Shown here: positions 45,217 through 56,999 of the stretch, one piece after another
Layout: every line of letters starts with the position of its first letter
Position numbering within the stretch: the first letter of the stretch is position 1
NCBI RefSeq assembly: GCF_002575655.3
Contig: NC_053035.3
Location: 499,626,601 to 499,690,600 of the forward strand
Reading direction: 5' to 3'
Origin: Aegilops tauschii subsp. strangulata
Taxonomy: Eukaryota > Streptophyta > Magnoliopsida > Poales > Poaceae
Length of the DNA: 64,000 bases
Position numbers and translations under genes: made by a program
Notes under the pieces: model-generated
What the model was told of the DNA's origin: nothing
What the model saw: only the letters and a program-made list of their open reading frames with translations
The model's database searches: none

Positions 45217-46253
45217 TGATGTCTACTATGCAACTTTACTTCTTTCAAAACAGCAGCAAATTTTTCTAGGACAATAGCAAATTTCTCTCAAGTGGATGAC
45301 CTAAGGTTTATCAATCCGTGGGAGGCGTCGGATCAAGATGGTCTCTCTCAAACTACCCTGCAACCAAATAAAGGAATCTCTTGTGTCCCCAACACACCCA
45401 ACACAATGGTGAATTGTATAGGTGCACTAGTTCGGCGAAGAGATGGCAATACAAGTGTAATATGGATAGTAGATATAGGTTTTTGTAATCTGAAATATAA
45501 AAACAGCAAGGTAGCAAGTAACAGAAGTGAGCACAAATGGTATTGCAATGCTTGAAAACAAGGCATAGGGTTCATACTTTCACTAGTGCAATCTCTCAAC
45601 ATTGCTAGCATAATTGAATCATATAACATTCCCTCAACATGAGACAAAGAATCACTCCAAAGTTCTTATCTAGCGGAGAACATAATATGAAATTGTTGTA
45701 GGGTACGAAACCACCTCAAAGTTAACCGTTTCGATCAATATATTGAGCTATTCCTATAAGTGTCACAAACAGCCCTAGAGTTCGTACAAGAATAACACCA
45801 TATGATACACAACTACCAACACTAATGTCACCATAAGTAACCGTGAGTTGATTATTCGATATGCATCAAACAACTTCAGATTCATAGTATTCAATCCAAC
45901 ACAAAGAACTTCAAAGAGTGCCCCAACATTTCTACCTGAGAAAGTAGGATGAAAATGTGCATCAACCCTATGCATAGATTACCCCAATGTCACCTTGGGA
46001 ATCTGTGAGTTGAGTTCCAAAACATACATCAAGTGAATTAATATAGCTCCCCATTGTCACCACTCACCACGGGTTTTCATATGGAAGACATACATCAAGT
46101 GTTCTCAAATCCAACAAGTATTCAATCCGATAATAGTGAAACCCCAAAGGTAAAAACTCAATTCATCACAACAAGATAGAGAGGGAGAAACACCATATGC
46201 TCCAACTATATTAACAAACCTCGTGGTACATCAAGATCGTGCCAAATCAAGAA

Positions 46254-46284
<31 letters not shown>

Positions 46285-46794
46285 TCAAACACATAGCTAC
46301 TGGTACATACCCTCAGCCCCGAGGGTGAACTACTCCCTCCTCATCATGGTGGCGCCGAATGATGAAGATTGCCTCCGGTGATGATTTCCCCTCCCGGCAG
46401 GGTGCCGGAAAATGATCACAATTGAGTTTTCGTGGATACGGAGGCTTGTGGGGGTGGAACTTCTCATCTTGGGTTCTTTTTGGTGTTTTGGGTATTTATA
46501 GGAATATTTGGCATTGGTCTCATGTCAAGGGGGTGCCCGAGGGGCCCACAAGCTCGGGAGGCCCCCCCCAGGCTTGTGGCTCCCTCAGCCATCCCCTGGT
46601 CCATTAAAAATCACTGTAAATTTTCAGCCCATTCCGAGAACTTTTATTTCTGCACAAAAAACAACACCACGTAGTTCTGCTGAGAACAGCATCAGTCTGG
46701 GGTAGTTCCATTCAAATCATACCGAAACCATATAAAATTGTAGTAAACATGGCTTGAATACTTTATAAATTGTAGATACGTTGGAGACTTATCA
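45217..46794 (-). mobile_element. 5' LTR of the minus-strand retrotransposon
   Basis: The 1578-bp LTR runs on the minus strand from TGATAAGTCTCCAACGTATC (46794) to GTAGACATCA (45217), followed by the tRNA-Asp primer site. A (GA)n tract lies at 46256-46284. It is the same family as the solo LTR at 48062-49699. LTR sequence and primer site match a widespread Triticeae Gypsy-related group (Sabrina/WHAM-like; name not verified). Confidence 0.85.
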
Positions 46795-47188
46795 GTGGAC
46801 GTGGGAAAAGGCAACGATATTGAAGCCGCAGGAATGCTCGTTCCACGGCCGGCCGATTCCCCCTGGCGTCTTGAAGATTTCCATGGCCAGTTTCAAAGCG
46901 AGCCACAAGAGTTTGGCTCCTCCATTACCACTCGGAGGACATGACAACGAGACCCCGCCACGGATTGGTGATTGCAAGAGTTGGATGCTATTGTGGCCGA
47001 AGAGTCTACTTCGTGTGGAGGTGGCCAGGAGCACACAAACAACTATGCCTCAGCAAGGTATGAGCACCACCCCACCTACATAATTACCAGCGCCTATCGT
47101 GTCGAGTGATAGCGCACGACGTGAGGAAGAGGCTCCATTAGTGGCTGATGACATCACCCTATCGAAGAAGGAATAATGGATGATGTTT
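46795..47188 (+). pseudogene. CACTA gene fragment left of the nested LINE
   Basis: A frame with WPKSLLRVEVARSTQTTMPQ is followed by a Ser/Glu-rich linker ending SDSARREEEAPLVADDIT. It looks like the same gene that resumes at 49761 with DDPLRFLNTGYDD, so the LINE at 47189-49760 split it. A stop near 47080 and frame changes show decay. Confidence 0.5.
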
Positions 47189-49760
47189 TTCTTTGAACGT
47201 GTAAGACAGTAGGAGAGGCTCCTACTGACATCTTTTCATTAAAAAAAATTACAAGTTACATTTTTTTGTAGCCCACCCCACTATCAACTAAACAGGTTAA
47301 CCCCATCGGGGGTGGTTAACCCAGCCTAGTTTGAGCGGGAAGGTTGGTTAGTGGGGGTTGCAGTCCGGATTTTACACTAGGGAGTTACAAAAGGTGGTTA
47401 CAAAATCAACCAGGGTGGGCTTAACCCAATGAATTAGAAGGGCAAATCAGTCTTGAATCTTTTCTTCCAGGACACATGACTCACTGGGATCCCCTGAAAG
47501 ATCTTGCCATTGCGTTCCTTCCAAATGCTCCAAGCCAATGACAGGAAGATTTCCATGAATATTTTACGAGTCCACCTCCGTCTTCATGAATGGATCAAAT
47601 TTAGGCGGTTCCCTCCACCCACCCAACTGACACCCAATGATGCCCAGCAAGCACGACTGAACGGGCAAGCGAAGAATAGGTGCTCAATAGTTTTTTCTTC
47701 TCCCGAGCCACACATTACACAGTTAATTACATCTGACACATTATAATGTCTTCTTTTTATCATATTTTTTGTGTTGATTCTGTCAGCCAGGAGGAGCCAT
47801 GCGAACATCTTGATTTTCATCGTGCACCTGGATTGCCAAATCCATTTGAAAGACTCATCAGCCACCACATCTTTAAAATAGAACTTGTAGAATTTGGCAG
47901 AAGAAAAGTTGCCTCCCTGGGTGCATGTCCAGGTGTCACGTGCTCCGGTGTCATCACAGTTGAATCAGTTAGTCGGTGGAGGGCGCGAACCTCCTCTCTG
48001 GGTTGCTGCGACAGCGGCAGATGAAATCCATCACTAGGTTCTGTCATATTCAGAAAATTTATGATACATCTCCAACGTATCTATAATTTTTATTGTTCCA
48101 TGCTATTATATTATCCATCTAGGATGTTTTATATGCATTTATATGCTATTTTATATGATTTTTGGGACTAACCTATTAATCTAGAGCCCAGTGCCAGTTT
48201 CTGTTTTTTCCTTGTTTTTGAGTTTTACAGGAAAGGAATACCAAACGGAGTCCAATTGACCTGCCAATTTTTGTGGATTTTTTATTGTCCAAAAGAAGCC
48301 CCCGGAGTGAAAGAGTTGGGCCAGAAGAGTCCCGAGCCATCCACGAAGGTGGAGGGCGCGTCCTACCCCCATGGGCGCGCCCCCTACCTCGTGGACGCCA
48401 AAAATTCCTATAAATACAGAAACCCCCGAAAAGAAACCTAGATCGGGAGTTCCGCCGCCGCAAGCCTCTGTAGCCACCAAAAACTAATCGGGACCCTGTT
48501 CCGGCACCCTGCCAGAGGGGGGAATCATTACCGGTGGCCATCTTCATCATCCCGGCTCTCTCCATGATAAGGAGGGAGTAGTTCACCCTCGGGGCTGGGT
48601 ATGTACCAGTAGCTATGTGTTTGATCTCTCTCTCTCTCTCTTGTGTTCTTGATTTGGCACGATCTTGATGTACTGCGAGCTTTGCTATTATAGTTGGATC
48701 TTATGATGTTTCTCCCCCTCTACTCTCTTGTAATGGATTGAGTTTTCCCTTTGAAGTTATCTTATCGGTTGAGTCTTTAAGGATTTGAGAACACTTGATG
48801 TATGTTTTGCATGTGCTCATCTATGGTGACAATGGGATATTCACGTGATCTACTTGATGTATGTTCTGGTGATCAACTTGCGGGTTCAGTGACCTTGTGA
48901 ACTTATGCATAGGGGTTGGCACACGTTTTCGTCTTGACTCTCCGGTAGAAACTTTGGGGCACTCTTTGAAGTTCTTTGTGTTGGTTGAATAGATGAATCT
49001 GAGATTGTGTGATGCATATCGTATAATCATACCCACAGATACTTGAGGTGACATTGGAGTAGCTAGGTGACATTAGGGTTTTGGTTGATTTGTGTCTTAA
49101 GGTGTTATTTTACTACGAACTCTAGGGCTGTTTGTGACACTTATAGGAATAGCCCAATGGATTGATCGGAAAGAATAACTTTGAGGTGGTTTCGTACCCT
49201 ACAATAATCTCTTCGTTTGTTCTCCGCTATTAGTGACTTTGGAGTGACTCTTTGTTGCATGTTGAGGGATTGTTATATGATCTAATTATGTTATCCTTGT
49301 TGAGAGAACTTGCACTAGTGAAAGTATGAACCCTAGGCCTTGTTTCGAAGCATTCCAATACCGTTTGTGCTCACTTTTATCATTAGTTACCTTGCTATTT
49401 TTATATTTTCAGATTATAAAAACCTATATCTACCATCCATATTGCACTTCTATGAACATCTCTTCGCCGAACTAGTGCACCTATACAATTTACCATTGTA
49501 TTGGGTGTGTTGGGGACACAAGAGACTCTTCGTTATTTGGTTGCAGGGTTGTTTGAGAGAGACCATCTTCATCCTACGCCTCCCACGGATTGATAAACCT
49601 TAGGTCATCCACTTGAGGGAAATTTTCTACTGTCCTACAAACCTCTGCACTTGGAGGCCCAACAACGTCTACAAGAAGAAGGTTGCGTAGTAGACATCAA
49701 TTCACAACCGAAGCATCTTCAAAAACTTGGTCTTGCCATAAATCCTTCCAGAACAATATG
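47189..49760 (-). mobile_element. 5'-truncated LINE (minus strand), split by a solo LTR
   Basis: The minus strand shows the end of a LINE ORF2. FWKDLWQDQVFEDASVVN (49754-49700) lies before the solo LTR. After it (48061 downward) come FKWIWQSRCTMKIKMFAWLL, then CVMCGSGEEKTIEHLFFACP, a zinc-binding zf-RVT domain (47868-47584). The 3' UTR ends AAAGATGTCAGTAGGAGCC and then TTCAAAGAAAAAC near 47190. The reverse transcriptase proper is absent. Without the LTR the LINE piece is about 930 bp. Confidence 0.8.
48062..49699 (+). mobile_element. Solo LTR, 1.64 kb, inside the LINE
   Basis: It starts TGATACATCTCCAACGTATC and ends GTAGTAGACATCA. The 5-bp flanks are ATTTA (48057-48061) and ATTCA (49700-49704), a duplication with one difference. 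No internal domain or primer site follows, so it is the product of LTR-LTR recombination. It is of the same family as 45217-46794 but in the opposite orientation. Joining its flanks restores the LINE reading order. Confidence 0.88.
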
Positions 49761-51316
49761 ATGTCATGGAGGAGGAGGATGACCCTCTCCGGTTTCTCAA
49801 TACCGGCTATGACGACAGAGGATTGATGGCTCAACAGTATGACTCGGGCTATGAGCGTGATGAGTTGATGTCTGATTTGCCGGAGAAGGAACATCCTAAG
49901 GTTGATTGCAAGAAGTTTGTCTTCATGCAATCCTCGCAGGACACGCCTATAGATGATGCCTCATGCCAGCAATAACAACGTGAAGGTTGTGCAATGCTTA
50001 GCCCGACAACACTGGGGGCAGTGGTCAGGGACGGTATGTTAGGCTGACTTCTGGAACCCAAGAAGAAGAAAAGGAGGAGACCGAAGAAAGGCCCTACTGG
50101 CACCAGAGCAGCTTGTAGCAGCCTGCTGCGTCCGCAGCCCCGGGTTGCAGACAGTATACCTATCAAATGTGCGACGAAATTCCATATCACCGGCGATCCA
50201 ATCCAACCTGAGGCAGTGCTAGAGGGCATAGACGGTGATCTAAGGAGACTTCATGACGATGTGCTATCGAGAAAGAAAAGCCTTCTCGCCTTGAAAAATC
50301 TAGGATACCCGCTCTACGCGTTTAATGTGTCGCGACAAATATTGTATGTCCAGACATTCTCTGCAGATAAGTTCTTCCTTCGATTTGATTACATCATCGA
50401 CAAGTTTCACATGACAAGGCTGGATTTTACGTTCCTCCGCCTTTATGCCCTATACATGAAATACATCATCGGGCGCGAGAAAATATCATATATCTCAATC
50501 GCGACTCGTACTTTATGCACGAGGGCTTCCTGACAGTCTTTACAGAGCACCATGAATATGCGAGGAACTACATCACCGACTTCATGGTCGCCAATAAGGA
50601 CAAGGAGATGATTCTCGTGCCTTATCATTCCATGTAAGTCATCCGCGGATATCCTCTGTGACACATCCATACTTTCATAAATTTCAATCATTCCTTTGCA
50701 CGCGTGGAGGCTAATTTGAGGTGTACCTATTTGGTGCAGCAATGGATGCGTTCCTCATCAATCTTTACCCCTGATTCTCCCATGCTCTTTACATGGAATC
50801 TTTGAAGAACATAAAGAAAAAAGATTACACACATGTAAAGAGTTTTCTCGACAGTGTTATCATAAGCTACGGCCATCGGGGTGGAGAAGTCACGATCAAG
50901 AGGACAACAAACGGCGCGCTGTGTTTCGGCCATAACACTAACTTCTGCTGCATCCAGCAACCGAAAGATAGTCTCAGTGATGGATTCTATGTCCTCCACG
51001 ACATGCTGAAGTACAAAAGGGATCGGCAAAAACTTTGCATGTGACCTAAATCCAGCGATGCCGATATTCTGCGATGGGCAAAGAAACTAGGAAACGTACC
51101 GAATCATCGACTCTGAGCTGAGTTCTGTCACATCTAGTGTGAACTTGCCCAAATCATCATGAAGGAGGTCGTCGAAAAAATAGGGATGTTCTACGAAGAA
51201 GGGCCAATGTCGTGGGCTGACGTCCGAACATGCGTAGCCACTCAGCGTCTGGACCTGAAGCCTTTCACAAAGTTCGGGTGCATCCTCCCTATTTTGGAGG
51301 GATGGGAAGACATGTA
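49761..51316 (+). pseudogene. CACTA-borne Ulp1-like (C48) protease-related gene, decayed
   Basis: An acidic N-terminal region (DDPLRFLNTGYDDRGLMAQQ) leads to a block LDFTFLRLYALYMKYIIGRE (50425-50484). After a frame change near 50500 come YFMHEGFLTVFTEHHEYARN and NKDKEMILVPYHSM with a GTAAGT donor (50634). The second exon (from about 50740) gives LYMESLKNIKKKDYTHVKSF and FCCIQQPKDSLSDGFYVLHD, then EKIGMFYEEGPMSWADVRTC and a stop after GWEDM (51316). The order fits the C-terminal Ulp1-like domain found in many plant CACTA and Mutator genes (SUMO-protease fold). The catalytic Cys expected before GFYVL is absent (SLSDGFYV), and stops at 50766-50768, 51042-51044 and 51115-51117 break the frame. 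It is not a working protease. Confidence 0.6.
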
Positions 51317-51596
51317 GGAGTTATTGACGATGACAATGTGTCCGTTTAGTTACTACTTTGTCTATGACGAAACTTTAAATTTATGCACGACGAAACTTTG
51401 TGATGTAAACTGTGCTCCTTAACTAGCGTAGATTGCTCTGGTTAATTAGTTTGGGTACGATGAACTTTATTATTAATTTCTATGATATGTTGCTTCTATT
51501 TTTGCGTACTCTATTTCTTCATGTTGCTCAACTATATATTATGTTGCACATTATCGATGAATTCATCATGTGACGATACAGGTATATAGATCATCG

Positions 51597-51839
51597 ATGG
51601 CGAAGAAGTTCGACGCCATGTACATAGGGAGGGTTCCAGGAGTATACGATGAGTGTCCAGAGAGTCAGGCCCAGGTGTACCGCTTCCCCGGCGGCAGCCA
51701 GAGAGGGTTCGACAACAGAGGAGAAGTGGAAGATATTTACTTGAGGTTCACGCTAGCGAGAGAGGGATCGGTACCGGCGCCTCAAGAACTACTACATTAT
51801 CTCGCTCTTGCTCATAGTGATCACTCTTCTCTTCTATGA
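51597..51839 (+). pseudogene. Short frame with RNase H1 N-terminal / viroplasmin-like domain
   Basis: From MAKKFDAMYIGRVPGVYDEC to SQAQVYRFPGGSQRGFDNRG, the frame matches the pattern of the small domain at the N-terminus of eukaryotic RNase H1 (YAVxxGRxPGIYxxWxxCxxQVxGFxGxxYKxF), also found in caulimovirus inclusion protein. The usual Trp/Cys positions are replaced (DECPES). That domain binds RNA/DNA hybrids. An acceptor AG lies at 51581-51582, so it may be the last exon of a transposon gene. The frame has 80 codons and ends with a hydrophobic-poor tail. Confidence 0.6.
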
Positions 51840-52499
51840 GATGTGATTTTCTATGCATGGTGGTAGCTACGCACGCATGGTGGCAACTAAACACCCTTTG
51901 TCATAAGTGACTTTTTTATATATGAGGTGCCGGGTTTCTTATGGCATTGCCACAAGTGCATTTTTTGTTGTATAGAAATGACCTTTTCTCACTTATTTTT
52001 GTCTTTTTTATTACCTTTTTGACACAAGTGCCTTTTTGTTGTGTATAAAGGGACTTTTCTCAGTTCTCTCCGTCTTTTTTCTTGCCTTTTCGGTATAATT
52101 GCCTGTTTACTTGCCTGGATGGTCCAAAGTCACGATATTTTCGTTATAGAGTTATTTTTGGTAGTCCAAAATAATTTTCCAAAATAATTAAAGACAAAAA
52201 TCGGGGCTGTGCGTAGCTATCACCATGGGTAGCAAATTATTTATGTCTCTTCTATATCATAGTTTAGATATAGATGACGAAACATGTGTATGTGATGACC
52301 ATGCAGTTGCTTGTATTCGAGACATGTCACATAACTTGTATCGCTATATCGAGATGATGATGAGAGACATCATTTGTGTTGGAGGATGTGATGATATGAT
52401 GAGACTATTATGTGTATGATATGATGAGAATATTGTATGTTTATGATACGATGGGACAATTATATAAAACCTCTACAAATACAGTGCAAATACGCAGCA

Positions 52500-52787
52500 G
52501 AAAAAAATAGGTAATGTTAGCAGTAGCGCTGGTCAACTAGAAGCAGCATCCCGGATTTATCAGCAGTGCTGGGACAACAAACGCTACTGGTAGGTACGGG
52601 TAGCAGTAGCGTTGCTCGAACCAGCGCTACTGCTACTCCTACCTAACAGTACCGTGGGTTGGCCCAGCACTAGAGCTAACTAGTAGTAGTAGCGTTTGTT
52701 CGACCAGCGCTACTCCTACAAGTTAGCTGTAGCGTCGTAGTAGTAGCGTATATCCAACGCAACTACTAGGTTTTTTTCCTAGTAATG
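52500..52787. mobile_element. CACTA subterminal array and right terminus
   Basis: AGTAGCGCT/AGCGCTACT hairpins repeat as at 41770-42033, and the segment ends GGTTTTTTTCCTAGTAATG (52787), one base from CTAGTAGTG. It is the likely 3' end of the element carrying the Ulp1-like and viroplasmin-like frames. Its left end was not found. Confidence 0.75.
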
Positions 52788-53816
52788 AATACCACGAGCT
52801 ATGGAGCAAGACATAAGTTTTCTAGAGGAAGAAGAAGGCAGGGGTCACGAGCACTAACTGAGTGGGTGCCTGTGGCCCTCACATGGGCAGATGAACGCGA
52901 TGGCGTAGCCGAGGTGGGTAGTCGCGCCACTATCCCATGTGGCTGCCTGGTGGACTCCCCTGAGATAATTTTTATTCCCAAAATTATAAAATATTAAATT
53001 AAAATTCATGTTGAATTCCCAAGACATTCCAAGAACTTTTATTTTTGCTCCCTTTTTATTGTGAAGAAAACAGGTAAAACATGGTATTCTAAAGCATTTA
53101 TACTTTTTTGGGACTTATTCAAACAGACAATAAAGTAAAGTTACTGGAGGGTGTGCTTACGGAATTCATCGATCATATGCTTTTCATAAAGAATCCATTA
53201 TTAAGGTTGATAAAGTCTTATTAACGAACTATTTCTGAGCAACAACAAACCAAAGAATTTTGTAAAGCACTATGTTACCTCGACCTGAATAGGCATAGTC
53301 CAATCATTATAGTTTGATATTTCTTTTTCAGGATCCGGAAGGGGAAATTCAAAACCACCAATAGTAATAGTCATAATCTTTTCAATAGAATTGAGATTGT
53401 TTCATTTATTTGGCTTTGTGGGTAAATAAACCGTATGCTCATTGCCATTAACATGAAAAGTAACATTGCTTTTATTACAATCAATAACAGACCCAACAGT
53501 GTTAAGAAAAGTTTTTCTGTGAATGGACAACATGTTGTTATCCTCGGGCATATCAAGTATAAGAAAGTCCGTTAAGATAGTTATTGGAATTAGTAATGCA
53601 GTGATCATCCTCGGCCATATATATAGTAATCCAGTGAGCCAACTTTTTTCAACCCAACAATGACCCTTCCAAATTCGGAATACTACAAGAAGGTTAAATC
53701 TTTCAATAATATACCATTTTATACATAATTTAAACCAATTAGTTAGTTCTTGATTTTGTGGAATGTTACGAACATTTTACCACACTATACCAAGGTGAAA
53801 TAATCTGCCAGATTTA
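52788..53816 (-). mobile_element. Gypsy-type retrotransposon remnant with protease segment
   Basis: The minus strand at 53608-53402 reads DFLILDMPEDNNMLSIHRKT, then VGSVIDCNKSNVTFHVNGNE. This fits the end of a Gypsy retropepsin region, where a GRPFL-type motif precedes a strand like GAxIDCxxGxVTF; here the motif has decayed to HRKTFL. Frames are broken by stops, and the rest of 52788-53816 is AT-rich with no LTR. Confidence 0.5.
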
Positions 53817-53817
53817 A

Positions 53818-56682
53818 ATGCCTCAGATTAGGTCTCAAAAATGGAGTAAAAACCTATCCAGACTTAACACCACTATTGCTACATGCAACTATGTTCTCAC
53901 TATGTTGGATGACATTGAAGATCAGAGGGCACTAACTACAATGGAATCCAATTTTAGAAAAATATTGAAGAGGCACATTGCTAAACTATTGGAAATTAAA
54001 AGAATTTTGGAAGACCAGATTCAAAATGAGAAGTGCCAGACTGGATGATGAAAAAACTGATTTTTTTCACGCTATGGCTACCCAGAGCTACAGGAAAATT
54101 TACATTACCACTATCCTTGGTGATGATGGAGTATCTTATTAGAATCATGATCATAAAGCTGCAATAATCTGGCAATCCTACAAAGATAGATTGGGCAGAT
54201 CAATAAACCCTACTATGATATTCAACCTTGATGAGCTCATCCAGTCACATGATCTAGCTGAACTTGAGGCACCATTCTCTATGGATGAAATTGATGAGGT
54301 TGTCAAAGAATTACCTTCTGACAGAGCTCCAGGACCTGATGGCTTTAATGGTGCTTTCTTGAGGAAATGTTGGGATATTATTAAGCAAGATTTTTATAAT
54401 ATGATTTGGGATTTCTTTGAAGGTAACTGTGATATTCAAATTATAAACACTGCTTTCGTCACACTCATACCAAAGATTCCTAATCCTGAGAATATGAAAG
54501 ATTTTAGACCTATACCTCTGGTTAACCTTCCTCTTAAAATCATCACCAGGTTAATGGCAAACAGAGCCCAAAAGATCACCACCACCGTTATTCATCAGAA
54601 TCAATATGGATTTATCAAAGGCAGGAACATACAAGACTGTCTGGGATATGCTTTTGAATATCTTCACTTATGTCATCAGTCAAAAAAATATCATCATTAT
54701 CAAGCTAGATTTTGAAAAGGCATTTGATAAGATTGAATATAAGGCTATTATTGCTATGCTAAAGGCCAAAGGATTTGGACCTAGATGGATCAAATGGGTG
54801 TCCAACATACTGCACTCTGCTTCTACTTCTGTTCTTCTTAATGGAGTTGCAGGTAAAAATAATTATATGCAGAAGAGGAGTTAGACAAGGTGACCCTCAT
54901 TCACCACTCTATATGTTATTGCTACTTACTTGTTACAATCTGTTATTAATGTTGCTTGGGCCAATGGTGAAATTTCTCTTCATATTGATCATGCTTATAG
55001 TCAAGACTGTCAAATCATCCAATATGTTGATGACACTCTAATGATAATGCGAGCTAATGAAGATCAACCTATGCATCTAAAATATTTACTCCATCCATTT
55101 AGTTTATCTACTGGACTTTTTGTTAACTTCAGCAAGTCCATGATCCCTATTAATGTTGATCAACAATCAGTTACTATGCTGGCAAATTCTTTTGGATGCA
55201 AGGTTGAGAGCCTGCCATTTACTTATCTGGGTCTTCCTATGGGCACTACCAAACCCATAGTTCATGATCTTATTCCTGTAATTTCCAAAATTGACAAGAG
55301 ACTATCTGTAGTGGCCAGATTTATGAACCACTCTTGCATACTCACATACATAAACTCTGTGGTTGCCTCCATGCCCATATTTGCTATGTGTTCTCTCAAA
55401 GTACACTTCACCATATTGGATCATGTTGATAAATCAAGCAAAAACTTTCTATGGTATGGAAATGAGATAAATAAAAAAGGAAAATGTCTGGCAAGTTGGG
55501 ATATGATATGCAAGCCTAAAAATCAAGGAGGTCTTGGTGTTTTAAATCTAAGAACACAAAACAAAGCCCTCCTTATCAGGCATCTATACAAATTTTACAA
55601 TCAAGCAGATGTACCCTAGGTTAAATTACTTTGGAATGCTTACTATCAGAACAATGAGGTCCCACACTCTGGCAGCAACAAAGGTTCTGTTTGATGGAAA
55701 GACTGCATTAAACTGTTTGACTTGTTTAAAAATATGACTACCTACCAAGTCAACTAAAGGAACTCTACTTTACTATGGGAGGACAATTGGAATGGTTCCA
55801 TTATGAAACTGAAGATTCCTGAATTACACTCCTTCACTCAAAAGGAAAACATCTCTATTTTGGCAGCCAAGAACATTGACAATAAATATAATCTCTTCCA
55901 ATTGCCATTATCTATTATTGCTCGTCAACAGTTTCACCTCCTATCTGATCAGTTAAATGCCATCAGACATAATAGTGACCATGACAATTGGTATTTCAAA
56001 TGGGGTAGCACTATCGACATGACTAAGAGGATCTATAACTACCTCATTAACAATGATGAAGCTGCTGCTCCATTTAAATGGATATGGATCATGTTGTTTT
56101 TCAAAACATAAATTCTTCTGCTACTTAATGCTCAATGACAGGATAAATACTTGTGATCTGCTAACCAGGAAAAGTTTTCATCTTGATTCCACCAACTATG
56201 TATTATGTAATGATGAAGGCATGGAGTACAGAACTCACCTTCTTTTCTCTTGCCCATTTAGTCAGGGCTTTTGGTGGAGCATTGGTATAGAGTGGAATAG
56301 GGATATAAGCATCTATGATACGATAATTGAAGCAAAACAAAGATACCAACTTGGTTTTTTCATGGAAATCATGACTGTAGGCTGCTGGAATATCTGGAAT
56401 CAAAGGAATGGACTGATCTTTGAAGGAATACCTTACTCACCACATAATGCAGATATGACTTCATCAAAACTTTCGAATTGACTGCTTAGAGCCAAACCTA
56501 GTCTTAAGGATGGCATGTCATCCTGGATTGATAATATTTGATTTATTTCCCCCTCTTTTTTTATAATGTAATCATAGACTTCTCTGGTTGTTTCCCCAGC
56601 AACCATTGTAACACTATTTTGTTTTTTGCTCATTATAAATGAAAAATGACACACAGTAGGGCCTTTGCCTTACTGTTTTATG
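53818..56682 (+). mobile_element. LINE (L1-type) with decayed reverse transcriptase
   Basis: An N-part WSKNLSRLNTTIATCNYVLT is followed by an RT with DRAPGPDGFNGAFLRKCW, TAFVTLIPKIPNPENMKDFR and QYGFIKGRNIQDCLGYAFEY. A frameshift occurs near 54690, then LDFEKAFDKIEYKAI, the catalytic YVDD (55023-55034), FTYLGLPMG and a GLGVLNLRTQNKALL region. A zf-RVT domain follows (CNDEGMEYRTHLLFSCPFS, 56200-56265). At least four frameshifts or stops are present. The 3' UTR ends TTTTATGTCAAAAAAAATTG at about 56682. The endonuclease domain is missing, so it is 5'-truncated. No target duplication was found. Confidence 0.88.
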
Positions 56683-56740
56683 TCAAAAAAAATTGCCACA
56701 TGCCAATTTTCAATAGTTAGTTCTATATTAATATGAAATA

Positions 56741-56997
56741 CTCCCTCCATTCCTTTATATAAGGCGTATTTATTTTCTCAAAAGTCAAACGAGTGCATGT
56801 TTGACCAAGTTTTTAGAAAAATATGTCAATATGCATAATAAAAAATTTATATCGTTTGACCCATCATGAAAAGTAGTTTCATATTTTGTCTATTAGGTAT
56901 TGCATATGTCATTATTTTATTCTACAATCTTGGTCAAACATTCAAATAGTTGACTTGCACGGAAATCGATACACCATATATTCTGGAATGGAGAGAG
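56741..56997. mobile_element. Stowaway-like MITE (257 bp)
   Basis: Ends CTCCCTCCATTC and GAATGGAGAGAG, flanked by TA (56739-56740 and 56998-56999). The interior has GTCAAAC and GTTTGACC motifs and is AT-rich. Confidence 0.8.
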
Positions 56998-56999
56998 TA

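Noticed and set aside
48176..48586. Overlapping frames of about 100-136 codons
   Set aside because: They lie wholly inside the solo LTR and match no protein.
41770..52787. One CACTA element bounded by the two AGTAGCGCT arrays
   Set aside because: Both array ends face right (CTAGTAG at the right side), so they cannot be opposite ends of the same element.
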